Part shown: piece by piece, positions 53,267-61,319 of the stretch
How the letters are laid out: the number at the start of each line of letters is the position of its first letter
Numbering within the stretch: position 1 is the first letter of the stretch
Notes under the pieces: model-generated
The model's database searches: none
Told to the model about the DNA's origin: nothing
The model's input: only the letters and a program-made list of their open reading frames with translations
Program-made: the position numbers and the translations under genes
Source of the DNA: Cognaticolwellia aestuarii
GTDB taxonomy: Bacteria; Pseudomonadota; Gammaproteobacteria; Enterobacterales; Alteromonadaceae
Direction of reading: 5' to 3'
Assembly: GCF_002000025.1 (NCBI RefSeq)
Contig: NZ_MUZV01000002.1
Coordinates: 186,001-250,000, forward strand
Length of the DNA: 64,000 bases

Positions 53267-53695
53267 TTCAAGTCAATCACCGTCAAAATTAGTTAGTAAG
53301 TTGCGTTAACTAAAAGTTTCTAAGGCTTTATCGTACAAGGAGTTGATAAAGCCTTAATTTTTTCTATCAATACTTATGCTTATGCTTATGCTTATGGTTT
53401 AGGCTTAGAGCGTACGTAGGCAGGAATATCAATATAACTGTCATCACCACGTTCAATAGCAGATTTTATACCCAAGCCACTTGAATATGCAGGATTCAGC
53501 AAGTCGAGAAACGGGGGAGTTCCAAGGCATTGATTGAAGAGAATGGTTGTTCCACTGTCGAAATCAATAACGCTGGAGATGCCCCTTTATCGCATTGCCC
53601 GAAGGGAGCTAAGCTAGAAAACCAGCTCTGCGTTACAGCACTTGATAAGGGAATAACCATTGTCTTCGTGCTGCGCCTTGACCTGATTTCCTAGC
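53267..53695. other. Intergenic region with a gene remnant and a folded repeat
   Basis: 429 bp. A TTATGC simple repeat (53382-53396, CTTATG x4), an open minus-strand frame without a start codon, and an inverted-repeat element are described separately. No complete gene is present. Confidence 0.6.
53392..53586 (-). pseudogene. Possible C-terminal gene remnant
   Basis: An open minus-strand frame of 64 codons without ATG/GTG/TTG that looks like real protein: DFDSGTTILFNQCLGTPPFL, then DLLNPAYSSGLGIKSAIERG and DDSYIDIPAYVRSKPKP before the stop. The last part resembles a FtsZ-type C-terminal peptide (xYxDIPAFLRxx), but the rest does not look like FtsZ. It could be the tail of a degraded gene or chance. 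Confidence 0.3.
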
Positions 53696-53701
53696 TTAGC
53701 T
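53607..53701. repeat. MITE-like inverted-repeat element
   Basis: Perfect 11-bp ends AGCTAAGCTAG (53607-53617) and CTAGCTTAGCT (53691-53701) bound a 95-bp element whose inner sequence can fold further with imperfect pairs (GTTACAGCAC with GTGCTGCGCC). The right end supplies the stop codon of the neighbouring minus-strand gene. Confidence 0.65.
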
Positions 53702-53965
53702 CTGAAACTGCATCTTCAAGTGGTTTGGGTATAAGCTTATTTTTCGATTACGATGAGTCTCAATGCTTTCACCAAACACATCAAAGTGTGCTTTTTCCAT
53801 CATAGTGGCGGCTTCTTTATGAGATATAATGCCTAACATTTTACCTGCTTGAATAAAGCCCTCTGCTCTAAATTTTTGTTTATCATCTTTTTTATGTTGC
53901 GAAGCAGGTTGAAAAATCTCGAATAGCTGCTGATAACAACAGTTCAAGTAGTTTTGTTTGGTCAT
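53696..53965 (-). CDS. Small protein of unknown function
   Basis: An 89-residue soluble protein, basic and helical (QASKHKKDDKQKFRAEGFIQAGKMLGIISHKEAATMMEKAHFDVFG is like a small HTH or adaptor, but I do not recognise it). Its stop codon lies within the right end of the inverted-repeat element, so the original C-terminus may have been changed by the insertion. A tetranucleotide repeat lies about 125 bp upstream. Confidence 0.55.
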   Translation of the reverse strand: MTKQNYLNCCYQQLFEIFQPASQHKKDDKQKFRAEGFIQAGKMLGIISHKEAATMMEKAHFDVFGESIETHRNRKISLYPNHLKMQFQS

Positions 53966-54086
53966 CTGATATGCTCACCGTATGTAGTTAAGTTTTATGC
54001 CCTGTAATTAGCCATTTTTCCGCATGAAAAAGTAGAGCACTTAATTAATTAAATTGCTATTAACTCGTTGAAGATAAAAACTTATT

Positions 54087-54117
<31 letters not shown>

Positions 54118-54276
54118 TGAATGATCGGTTTAATTTTTGGCGAGGCTTTGGCGAAAGTTTTTTGCTGAACTTATATTGCTGAGCTTATTTTGCGCTAATG
54201 CCTGAAGTAAACACCAGAACTTGAAGTAAACACCAGATAAATGCGCTGGTGCTTACTTCAATATGTTGGCTAATGG

Positions 54277-55728
54277 TTATAGGCTAAAAACCAAAGGTAC
54301 CGTTGTTAACATCATAATAACGATTAAAACTACCGCGGTAATGTTAAGCCAAAAGCCGGCTTTGGCCATGTCCGCAATACGCAATTCACCTGAGCTAAAT
54401 ACTACCGCATTAGGTGGTGTTGCCACTGGCATCATAAAGGCACAACTGGCGGCTAATGCCGCAGGTATCACTAACATTAAAGGTCCGTCAGTTAACGTTA
54501 CAGCAATAGGGCCTAATAGCGGTAAAAAGCTTGCAGCAGTTGCGGTATTACTGGTTACTTCTGTTAAAAATAAAATTGTTAAGGTAACGATTAACACAGC
54601 GGCTATCACCGGAATATTTGACGTTGCTTCAAGCTGAGTGGCAATGTAACCGGCAAGTCCAGACTTTTTAATTAAACTTGCTAAAGCTAAACCGCCACCA
54701 AAAAGTAGTAACACACCCCAAGGAAGTTTTTTGGTGTCTTCCCAAGCTAAAATACGAATATCTTTTTTACGGTCAACCGGCACAACAAATAACATTAAAC
54801 CGATAAACATCGCGATGCCGGTGTCTGATATAGCTAAGCCAGTAAAATCGGCTATTAATGGTCTAAATATCCAACCTATAGCTGCCAATGCAAAGAAAAA
54901 CAGTACTAGTTTTTCACCTTTTTGCATGTTACCTAACTCTTTAAGCTTGTCTTTAAACATGCTGTTGGTGTCAATGTGCTCACCTTTATTAACCTGGTAG
55001 CAGAATTTAGTTAAAATTAACCAACACAACACTAACAGTATCGCTGTTAACGGCACGCCAACCATCATCCATTGAGCAAAGCCAATTTCAATATTGTAGC
55101 TATCGGCTAAATATGCCGCCATCAAGGCATTAGGCGGCGTACCAATTAAGGTAGCTAAACCACCAATACTGGCAGAAAAGGCAATGGCTAACAGCATAGG
55201 TTTTGCAAAGTTACTGGCGTCTGTACCGTCTTGCTTTTGCTTCACCATTTCGATGATTGATAACGCGATAGGTAACATCATTACTGCCGTTGCGGTATTT
55301 GACATCCACATAGACAAAAACGCCGTTACTAGCATTAATCCGCCTATTTGATGGCTAGGCTTAGTGCTACATAATGACATGGCTTTTAATGCGATGCGCT
55401 TATGTAAATTCCATCTTTCCATGGCGATAGAGATAAAAAAGCCACCAAGAAAAAGAAATATTAACGGGTGAGCGTAAGATGATGTGGTTAACTTGATCGG
55501 TGCAATGCCAACAATTGGCGCTACAATCAAAGGTAAAAATGCGGTAACTGAAACAGGCGTAGCTTCAGATATCCACCAAGTTGCCATCCATAATGCTAAA
55601 CCTAAGGTGTGCCAGGCATCAATCGACATACCCTCAAAAGGGCAAGGCACTAATAAGGTAAACAGCATGAGTGCTGGTCCTAATATGAGCATACGTAATG
55701 GCGTTGCTTTGTCTTGAATCTCGGTCAT
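54277..55728 (-). CDS. DASS (SLC13/CitT-type) sodium:dicarboxylate transporter
   Basis: About 483 residues with 11-13 membrane segments. Typical DASS blocks are LGLALWMATWWISEATPVSVTAFLPLIVAPIVG, FGGGLALASLIKKSGLAGYIA, LIGTPPNALMAAYL and VTPPNAVVFSSG-like ATPPNAVVFSSGELRIADM. The SNT motifs are in WMSNTATAVMM and EVTSNTATAASFLPLLGP. Substrates are usually C4-dicarboxylates or sulfate; the neighbouring DctB/DctD-like pair favours dicarboxylates. The start is ATG 55728; a GTG at 55740 is possible. A sigma-54 promoter lies 50 bp upstream. Confidence 0.9.
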   Translation of the reverse strand: MTEIQDKATPLRMLILGPALMLFTLLVPCPFEGMSIDAWHTLGLALWMATWWISEATPVSVTAFLPLIVAPIVGIAPIKLTTSSYAHPLIFLFLGGFFISIAMERWNLHKRIALKAMSLCSTKPSHQIGGLMLVTAFLSMWMSNTATAVMMLPIALSIIEMVKQKQDGTDASNFAKPMLLAIAFSASIGGLATLIGTPPNALMAAYLADSYNIEIGFAQWMMVGVPLTAILLVLCWLILTKFCYQVNKGEHIDTNSMFKDKLKELGNMQKGEKLVLFFFALAAIGWIFRPLIADFTGLAISDTGIAMFIGLMLFVVPVDRKKDIRILAWEDTKKLPWGVLLLFGGGLALASLIKKSGLAGYIATQLEATSNIPVIAAVLIVTLTILFLTEVTSNTATAASFLPLLGPIAVTLTDGPLMLVIPAALAASCAFMMPVATPPNAVVFSSGELRIADMAKAGFWLNITAVVLIVIMMLTTVPLVFSL

Positions 55729-55777
55729 AAACTTTCTCACATAGTTGTGTTTTTATAATAATTTTGATTTATGCTTG

Positions 55778-55792
55778 GCAAAGACAATGCCA
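55778..55792 (-). promoter_or_regulatory. Sigma-54 promoter of the DASS transporter
   Basis: On the minus strand TGGCAT-TGTCT-TTGC matches the sigma-54 consensus TGGCAC-N5-TTGC with the correct 12-nt GG-to-GC spacing. The ATG is 50 bp downstream of the -12 element. Confidence 0.75.
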
Positions 55793-55889
55793 TGTTTTTA
55801 TCTTATTGTTAACAAAAGAAATTATTTTTTTAAGTGTTTTTTTTGTTTCTTGTACGTATTGATATCCACCCATTAAAACAGCCAGATAT

Positions 55890-55901
55890 GCGGAAATCCG
55901 C
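55890..55901. promoter_or_regulatory. CGG-N4-CCG palindrome, possible activator site
   Basis: GCGGA-AA-TCCGC: 5-bp arms with a 2-bp centre, about 100 bp upstream of the transporter's sigma-54 promoter, the place expected for an NtrC-family activator site. Confidence 0.4.
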
Positions 55902-56054
55902 CAATTTGCACAGTAAAAAAAATTCTAACCACCTAATTTTAGCGCACCTTTGTGATTTTCGGGTGCTTATCGGGCGCTAGCGCTTTGTTTACGTGACTTT
56001 TTATCTATCTTGTTATCTGTGTTCTCTAATTTTAGCTTCATAATAAGCCCCTAA

Positions 56055-56128
56055 CTGACAGTGTAAATGTCAGTAGATGGGGGGATTTCTATATAGTGCA
56101 ATCGCCATTAAGGGTGATATTCCCCCCA
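56055..56128. repeat. Inverted repeats in the control region
   Basis: CTGACA and TGTCAG (56055-56060, 56068-56073), and TGGGGGGA with TCCCCCCA (56078-56085, 56121-56128). The G-run repeat ends about 85 bp upstream of the porin sigma-54 promoter, so it is also a candidate activator site or DNA-bending element. Confidence 0.45.
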
Positions 56129-56214
56129 AAGCACTAGGGCCAGTAAAATCACAGTTTCAATGTAACTAATTGTTATCTTGGTGTTTATTTTCATCTTTTA
56201 GATTATTCATAACT

Positions 56215-56230
56215 TGGCGTGATCATTGCC
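56215..56230 (+). promoter_or_regulatory. Sigma-54 promoter of the porin gene
   Basis: TTGGCGTGATCATTGC has GG at 56216-56217 and GC at 56228-56229, the -24/-12 arrangement, with TGGC and TTGC in place. The porin ATG is 78 bp downstream of the -12 element. Confidence 0.65.
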
Positions 56231-56307
56231 ATAGCAACGGTCGACTTAACGTGATCATCACCGATGATTTAAAAAAGATAATAACGTCTAAGAAATAGGG
56301 GAAATAA

Positions 56308-57357
56308 ATGAAACGTACTCAAGTGAATAAAACCAGTAAGTTAATTTTTATAAATGCACTGTTGTTAAGCAGTTTAGGTGCACATGCGAATGAAAACCCA
56401 GTAAATAGCTCATTTTATGGCTCTATTCGCTTAGGGGCTGACTATGTTGACAGCGGAACTTCAGACGACGCAGTAAATGGTAGAGATTACTTAAGTCGAG
56501 TAGGCATCAATGCTGATGTGCAATTAGCTGATGGCATCACCGGGCTGGCAAAAGTTGAGTACGGTTTACGTGGTGATGACGGCGTTAACTTTGAGCAAAA
56601 TGACGGTGTTGGCTTACGTCAAATATATGTTGGCGTTAAAGGTAAATACGGTACAGTAACTTACGGCTCGCAAACTATTATTTGGCATCAGTATGTACGT
56701 AGTGCTTATTTCTCAGATGCTTTAGACTCATTGCGTCAAGGTGCTATTCGTGATGATGATATGCTGCAATGGCAAAATACTTACGATAATTGGAAATTTG
56801 GCGCTGCTATTCAAACAGAAAAGCAAGATGGCGACTCTATCGACCAATACCAATTAGCGGCAGAATATAAAAATAACAACTTCAAACTTCAAGCAGCATT
56901 AGCGGCAGATCAACAAGGCGAAAATACTGGCAACTTGTATGGTGTTCGTGCTTGGTATGATATTTCAGACGCATTCACGGTATCAGCTTTTTATCACTTA
57001 GCTGAAGCCGACTTCGATATTTACAATGGTAACTCTTCAGGTAATGTCAGACTTGTTTCCGCTGAAGAAAGCGGCAAAGTAGGTGGCGTAACTACCTGTG
57101 CTGGAGAAGAACGTACCACTGCGGGTTTATATGGCAAATGGCGTCAAGGTAACAACCAAGTACATGCCAGATACGCCGTGAACTCTTGTGATATAAAAGG
57201 CGATGTTAGCTCGATCAAAGTGGAATATATTCGCTACCTTTCGAAGAAATTCCGTGTATGGGCATCATTTGAGCAATTAGATAACGACACAACACGTTTG
57301 CCTTCAACAGCTGAAGACATGTCAGAACTTCAATTAGCTGCTAGATTCGACTTTTAG
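56308..57357 (+). CDS. Gram-negative general porin
   Basis: A 349-residue outer-membrane porin: signal peptide with cleavage after GAHA-NE (about residue 28), then a 16-strand-like barrel ending ...ELQLAARFDF with the terminal Phe typical of porins. NSSFYGSIRLGADYVDSG and VGLRQIYVGVKGKYGTVTYGSQ match the trimeric porin family. A Cys pair in the barrel (TTCAGEE and NSCDIKG) is unusual for the family and may be a disulfide. Its sigma-54 promoter suggests that it takes up the same substrate as the DASS transporter. Confidence 0.88.
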   Translation: MKRTQVNKTSKLIFINALLLSSLGAHANENPVNSSFYGSIRLGADYVDSGTSDDAVNGRDYLSRVGINADVQLADGITGLAKVEYGLRGDDGVNFEQNDGVGLRQIYVGVKGKYGTVTYGSQTIIWHQYVRSAYFSDALDSLRQGAIRDDDMLQWQNTYDNWKFGAAIQTEKQDGDSIDQYQLAAEYKNNNFKLQAALAADQQGENTGNLYGVRAWYDISDAFTVSAFYHLAEADFDIYNGNSSGNVRLVSAEESGKVGGVTTCAGEERTTAGLYGKWRQGNNQVHARYAVNSCDIKGDVSSIKVEYIRYLSKKFRVWASFEQLDNDTTRLPSTAEDMSELQLAARFDF

Positions 57358-57828
57358 TTTAGCCAGCATAAATGCTAAACAAACTAGTGGCTAATTAGCT
57401 AATTAGCCAACTAGAAGCTAAATAATCAATACCAGCCAGCGCGCTAAGCTTTGGCGATTTGGCCCGGTATTGGTAGCAACCCCAGTGTTTATTTCTTCTC
57501 AAATACATGACAGTAAACAAAGTGCTGCCGCGAAAAAGCTGATAAAATGCCTAACAGCCTTATACCAACCTTATTGACTCTGTAATTATCTGCGCTGCGT
57601 TATGCGCAAAGCAACTATTTAACGGCTTTGGTATAATGTTGTTTTTTTTCGCGCCAAGCCTTTAGCACATAGCCTTTAGCACAAAGCTTTTAGTACAGAT
57701 GCTTTAGTACAAAGACGTTAGTAAAGCGACTTTAGCTCGGCTCGAATGCGGCAAAAGTACAATGGCAGTACAATGACAGTACAGCGCAAGTTTCGCTTGA
57801 ATATGAATTTTTTTGATAAGGTAACATT
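57358..57828. other. Intergenic region with an inverted-repeat element and short repeats
   Basis: 471 bp between porin and kinase genes. CAATACC and GGTATTG repeats near 57428-57475 may form the porin terminator. An inverted-repeat element lies at 57560-57636. At 57660-57735 CTTTAGCACA-type words are repeated four or five times (CCTTTAGCACA, GCTTTTAGTACA, GCTTTAGTACA). No gene is seen. Confidence 0.6.
57560..57636. repeat. MITE-like element with TTATACCAA ends
   Basis: TTATACCAA at 57560-57568 and TTGGTATAA at 57628-57636 bound a 77-bp element containing GCGCTGCGTTATGCGCA. Such intergenic elements with TATACCAA ends occur repeatedly in Alteromonadales genomes to my recollection. Confidence 0.55.
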
Positions 57829-59664
57829 GTGGCACAACAAGAAAAATCAAAGCGTAAAAACTATATTGTTTTCACTTTGGTCATGGCAGGCTTATTACTG
57901 ACCATTGAATTAACACAAATGATAGGCATGAGTAAGTCTTATCAAAAAATGTATCAGCAGTCTGACCAACAATTGTCTAACTTAGTCAGTTATATTGATA
58001 ACATTCTTGCTCGTTTTGACCGTGTGCCAAGCGTGCTATCTACGCAGCCTGTTTTAGCGCAAGCCTTATTATTTCCTAATGACCAAGCCAAACTAAGTAA
58101 ACTCAATCATTTATTAGCCGACGTAAGCACCATGACACAGGCGTCTGATATTTACCTTATTGATAAAAATGGCATGACCATAGGCGCAAGTAATTGGCAG
58201 TCAGCCACCTCATTTATTGGCATGAACTTCGTATTCCGACCTTATTTTCAAAATGCCTTAAATGGCCAGCTTTCACACTACTATGCGGTGGGTTTAAGTA
58301 ACGGTAAACGAGGGTTTTATTATGCACACCCGGTGCTTATTGATAATGAGATTATTGGCGTTATTGCCTTAAAAATAAGTATCGCCGATATTGAAGAACA
58401 GTATAAAAAAACGGTATTACATAACAGCTTCAACTTTTTGATTGTTGCCCCTGACGACGTAGTGTTTATTTCTGATAGACCCGACTGGCGATTAAAAACC
58501 ATTGGCGGTTTGTCACCAGCAAAACAAGAAAACTTAATGTCAGAAAAACGTTATGCAGAGCAAGAAATTTCGCCATTAAATGTTATTGATATCTCGAATC
58601 ATTACTTGCCACAAAACCTAGGTAATAAGTTATTAGAAATTACCTCAGAGCAAGGCGCAGAGCAGGTTTTTGCCTTAAGTAAACTGATGAAAACCGCCAA
58701 TTGGCAAGTGCATTTATGGAGCTCAGTAGCACCACTGAAAAAACAACAAAAACTGCTGGTTATGCAGAGTGTTAGTGGTTATTTACTGATGGTGTTTTTG
58801 TTTTTATTTGCTAACGAACGCATGAAAAATGCCCGCCGATTAAAACAGTCACAACAGCTGTTAGAAAATAAAGTTAAAGAACGTACTGCCGACTTAAGTG
58901 CCACCAACGCCATATTATATGAAGAAATAGCACAACGTCAGCAAGCACAAACCCAAGTAAATAAAATGCGAGATGAGCTTATTCAATCTGAAAAGCTAGC
59001 GCTAATTGGCAGTATGTCAGCAAGTATTAATCACGAAATTAATCAGCCATTAACCGCGTTACGCAGTTATTCAGAAAACGCGCTCGCGTATCAAGAACGC
59101 AACATGGCAGACAAAGTAAAAAATAATCTAACACTGATCATTGGTTTAGTAGACAGGCTCAGCGATATTGTTAGCCAATTTAATAGCTTCTCGAAAAAAA
59201 GTAAGGGTGTTGCCACTACGGTTGATGTTGAAATGAGCATGGTTGCCGCCATGAGCATTGTTAAGCACCAAGCAAAAGCCGCCAATGTAGAATTTACCAG
59301 CAACGCTTGTTATGAGCCGGTACATGTTTATGGCGATGCTATTCGTTTTGAACAAGTGTTAGTTAATTTATTAAGTAACGCCATACAAGCGCTTAGCGAT
59401 CAAAAAGATAAAAAAATAATGATCACCATTTCTGAAATTAAACAGCGGGTTATTATTGAAATACGCGATAACGGCCCCGGCATATTAGTGGATAACATCG
59501 ACAGAGTGTTTGAAGCTTTCTTTACCACCAAAGACAACTTCGGCCTAGGTTTAGGATTGTCTATTTCGCACCGAATTATTGAGTCAATGCAAGGCCAACT
59601 TAACGTCAGCAATCACCCAGATGGCGGCGCTATTTTTACCATTAGTTTGCCTGTAAACAGGTAA
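57829..59664 (+). CDS. DctB-like sensor histidine kinase
   Basis: A 611-residue membrane kinase from GTG (57829; AAGG 7 nt upstream). Two membrane helices (~12-32 and ~306-326) flank a periplasmic double-Cache sensor domain (ASDIYLIDKNGMTIGASNW, VFRPYFQNALNGQLSHYYAVG), the form that senses C4-dicarboxylates in DctB. A coiled coil follows, then the HisKA phosphorylation site SASINHEINQPLTALRSYSE and the HATPase motifs NLLSNAIQAL, DNGPG and GLGLGLSISHRI. It lies 13 bp upstream of its response regulator. Confidence 0.9.
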   Translation: MAQQEKSKRKNYIVFTLVMAGLLLTIELTQMIGMSKSYQKMYQQSDQQLSNLVSYIDNILARFDRVPSVLSTQPVLAQALLFPNDQAKLSKLNHLLADVSTMTQASDIYLIDKNGMTIGASNWQSATSFIGMNFVFRPYFQNALNGQLSHYYAVGLSNGKRGFYYAHPVLIDNEIIGVIALKISIADIEEQYKKTVLHNSFNFLIVAPDDVVFISDRPDWRLKTIGGLSPAKQENLMSEKRYAEQEISPLNVIDISNHYLPQNLGNKLLEITSEQGAEQVFALSKLMKTANWQVHLWSSVAPLKKQQKLLVMQSVSGYLLMVFLFLFANERMKNARRLKQSQQLLENKVKERTADLSATNAILYEEIAQRQQAQTQVNKMRDELIQSEKLALIGSMSASINHEINQPLTALRSYSENALAYQERNMADKVKNNLTLIIGLVDRLSDIVSQFNSFSKKSKGVATTVDVEMSMVAAMSIVKHQAKAANVEFTSNACYEPVHVYGDAIRFEQVLVNLLSNAIQALSDQKDKKIMITISEIKQRVIIEIRDNGPGILVDNIDRVFEAFFTTKDNFGLGLGLSISHRIIESMQGQLNVSNHPDGGAIFTISLPVNR

Positions 59665-59677
59665 CGAAGGAAATATT

Positions 59678-61039
59678 ATGGAAACAGAAAAATTGGGTGT
59701 GGTATTTGTTATTGATGACGAAGAACATATACGCAGCGCCATTGAACAAACATTTGAACTACGCAACTTTGAAGTACAAAGCTTTTCGCAAGCACAGCCA
59801 TTACTTAATCAACTTAGTGATACTTGGCCAGGCGTGGTGATCAGCGATATTAATATGCCGAAAATGGATGGCCACCAGCTCATGGCTGAGGTGAAAAACA
59901 TCGACGCCGACATTCCAACAATTTTACTGACCGGCTTTGGTGATATATCAATGGCAGTTAATGCCATGCGCAATGGCGCTTATGACTTTATCGAAAAACC
60001 ATTTAATAACGACGACTTAGTCGACACAGTGAAAAGGGCATTAGATAAACGTGCTTTGGTGCTTGAAAACCGACAGCTCAAAATAGAAATAGAAACTCAC
60101 TGCTCTCCCGGCCCTCGTATTTTAGGTAACTCGCCCAACATTGTACAAATGCGAAATATGCTTAACCAAGTAATGGATGCACCAGCAGATATTCTAATTG
60201 ATGGCGAAACGGGCACAGGTAAAGAACTAGTAGCCCGTTACTTACACGACCATAGCATACGACGTGACAGTAACTTTGTTGCGCTTAATTGTGGGGCGAT
60301 CCCTGAAAACATTATCGAAAGCGAGCTTTTTGGAGCGGAAAAGGGCGCTTATACTGGCGCAGATAAAAAACGCATTGGTAAATTTGAATATGCTGACGGT
60401 GGCACCTTATTTCTCGATGAAATTGAAAGCACACCAATGGCATTACAAGTTAAATTACTGCGCGTATTAGAAGAGCGAAAAGTAGTACGTTTAGGTGCTA
60501 ACGAAGGCATAGCGCTTGATGTGAGAGTTATTGCGGCCACAAAAGTTGATTTATTAGAATTGTGCGAGCAAGGCTTGTTTCGTCAAGATCTATATTATCG
60601 TTTGAACTTAGTCAAAGTAGATATTCCGCCACTTAGAGAGCGCATTGAAGACGTACCTTTACTGTTTTTACATTTTGCCCGCATAGCCTCAGCACGTTAT
60701 AAAAAAGAACTTATTCCGCTATCACAAGCGCATAAAACACAGTTGCTAAGCTATGGCTGGCCGGGCAATGTGAGAGAATTACGCAACTTAGCCGAGCGCT
60801 ATATTTTACTGGGTGAAGCCGCAGCATTTAATTTAAATCAAAATACTTGCTCGAACTCAATGCACAGCGATATGGGCCTTACACAGCGCGTTGAGTTTTT
60901 TGAGAAATTTCTTATTGAAGAAGCACTAGCCAGCAACCAAGGCTGTATTAAAGACACCATGGAAGCATTAAACCTAGCCAGAAAAACCCTCTACGACAAA
61001 ATGAAAAAATACGAACTTGAACGCACAAGTTATCAGTAA
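59678..61039 (+). CDS. DctD-like sigma-54-dependent response regulator
   Basis: A 453-residue three-domain activator. The receiver domain has D13/D14, phospho-acceptor D57 (ISDINMPKMDG) and Lys in EKPF. The AAA+ domain has Walker A GETGTGKE (174-181), the sigma-54 contact loop GAYTGA (221-226; the usual form is GAFTGA, Tyr is a known variant) and Walker B GGTLFLDEIE. The C-terminal Fis-type HTH is DTMEALNLARKTLYDKMKKYEL. It should activate the two sigma-54 promoters 3.5-4 kb upstream, before the transporter and porin genes. Confidence 0.93.
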   Translation: METEKLGVVFVIDDEEHIRSAIEQTFELRNFEVQSFSQAQPLLNQLSDTWPGVVISDINMPKMDGHQLMAEVKNIDADIPTILLTGFGDISMAVNAMRNGAYDFIEKPFNNDDLVDTVKRALDKRALVLENRQLKIEIETHCSPGPRILGNSPNIVQMRNMLNQVMDAPADILIDGETGTGKELVARYLHDHSIRRDSNFVALNCGAIPENIIESELFGAEKGAYTGADKKRIGKFEYADGGTLFLDEIESTPMALQVKLLRVLEERKVVRLGANEGIALDVRVIAATKVDLLELCEQGLFRQDLYYRLNLVKVDIPPLRERIEDVPLLFLHFARIASARYKKELIPLSQAHKTQLLSYGWPGNVRELRNLAERYILLGEAAAFNLNQNTCSNSMHSDMGLTQRVEFFEKFLIEEALASNQGCIKDTMEALNLARKTLYDKMKKYELERTSYQ

Positions 61040-61117
61040 ACCATAGGTACAGCGTTAAACCTCGTATCCACTAATCATTAGCATTTAACGAATAAACGTA
61101 TCTTAAATGCTACATTG

Positions 61118-61155
61118 AAAATCCAGCTTATTGATATAAATAAGCTGGATTTTTA
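61118..61155 (+). terminator. Terminator after kinase/regulator operon
   Basis: A 13-bp perfect stem (AAAATCCAGCTTA and complement) with a 10-nt loop and a T run. It is 79 bp after the stop codon. Confidence 0.88.
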
Positions 61156-61319
61156 TTATTTAGAACCGCCAACGCAGTACTTGTATTAATAACCTTAAAT
61201 TATAAAGCTTTAGTTATTAGTCGGTTAACGTTTAATTAAGGTGATATTTATGTGCATTTTAGAAAAATACATAATAAACTCTGACAATATAAAAATACAA
61301 AACGCTTCCAGGTACGATC

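Larger units (their letters stand above)
55729..56307. other. Divergent control region between DASS transporter and porin
   Basis: 579 bp with no reading frame. It holds sigma-54 promoters pointing both ways and several palindromes between them that could bind the sigma-54 activator encoded at 59.7 kb. Confidence 0.65.
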
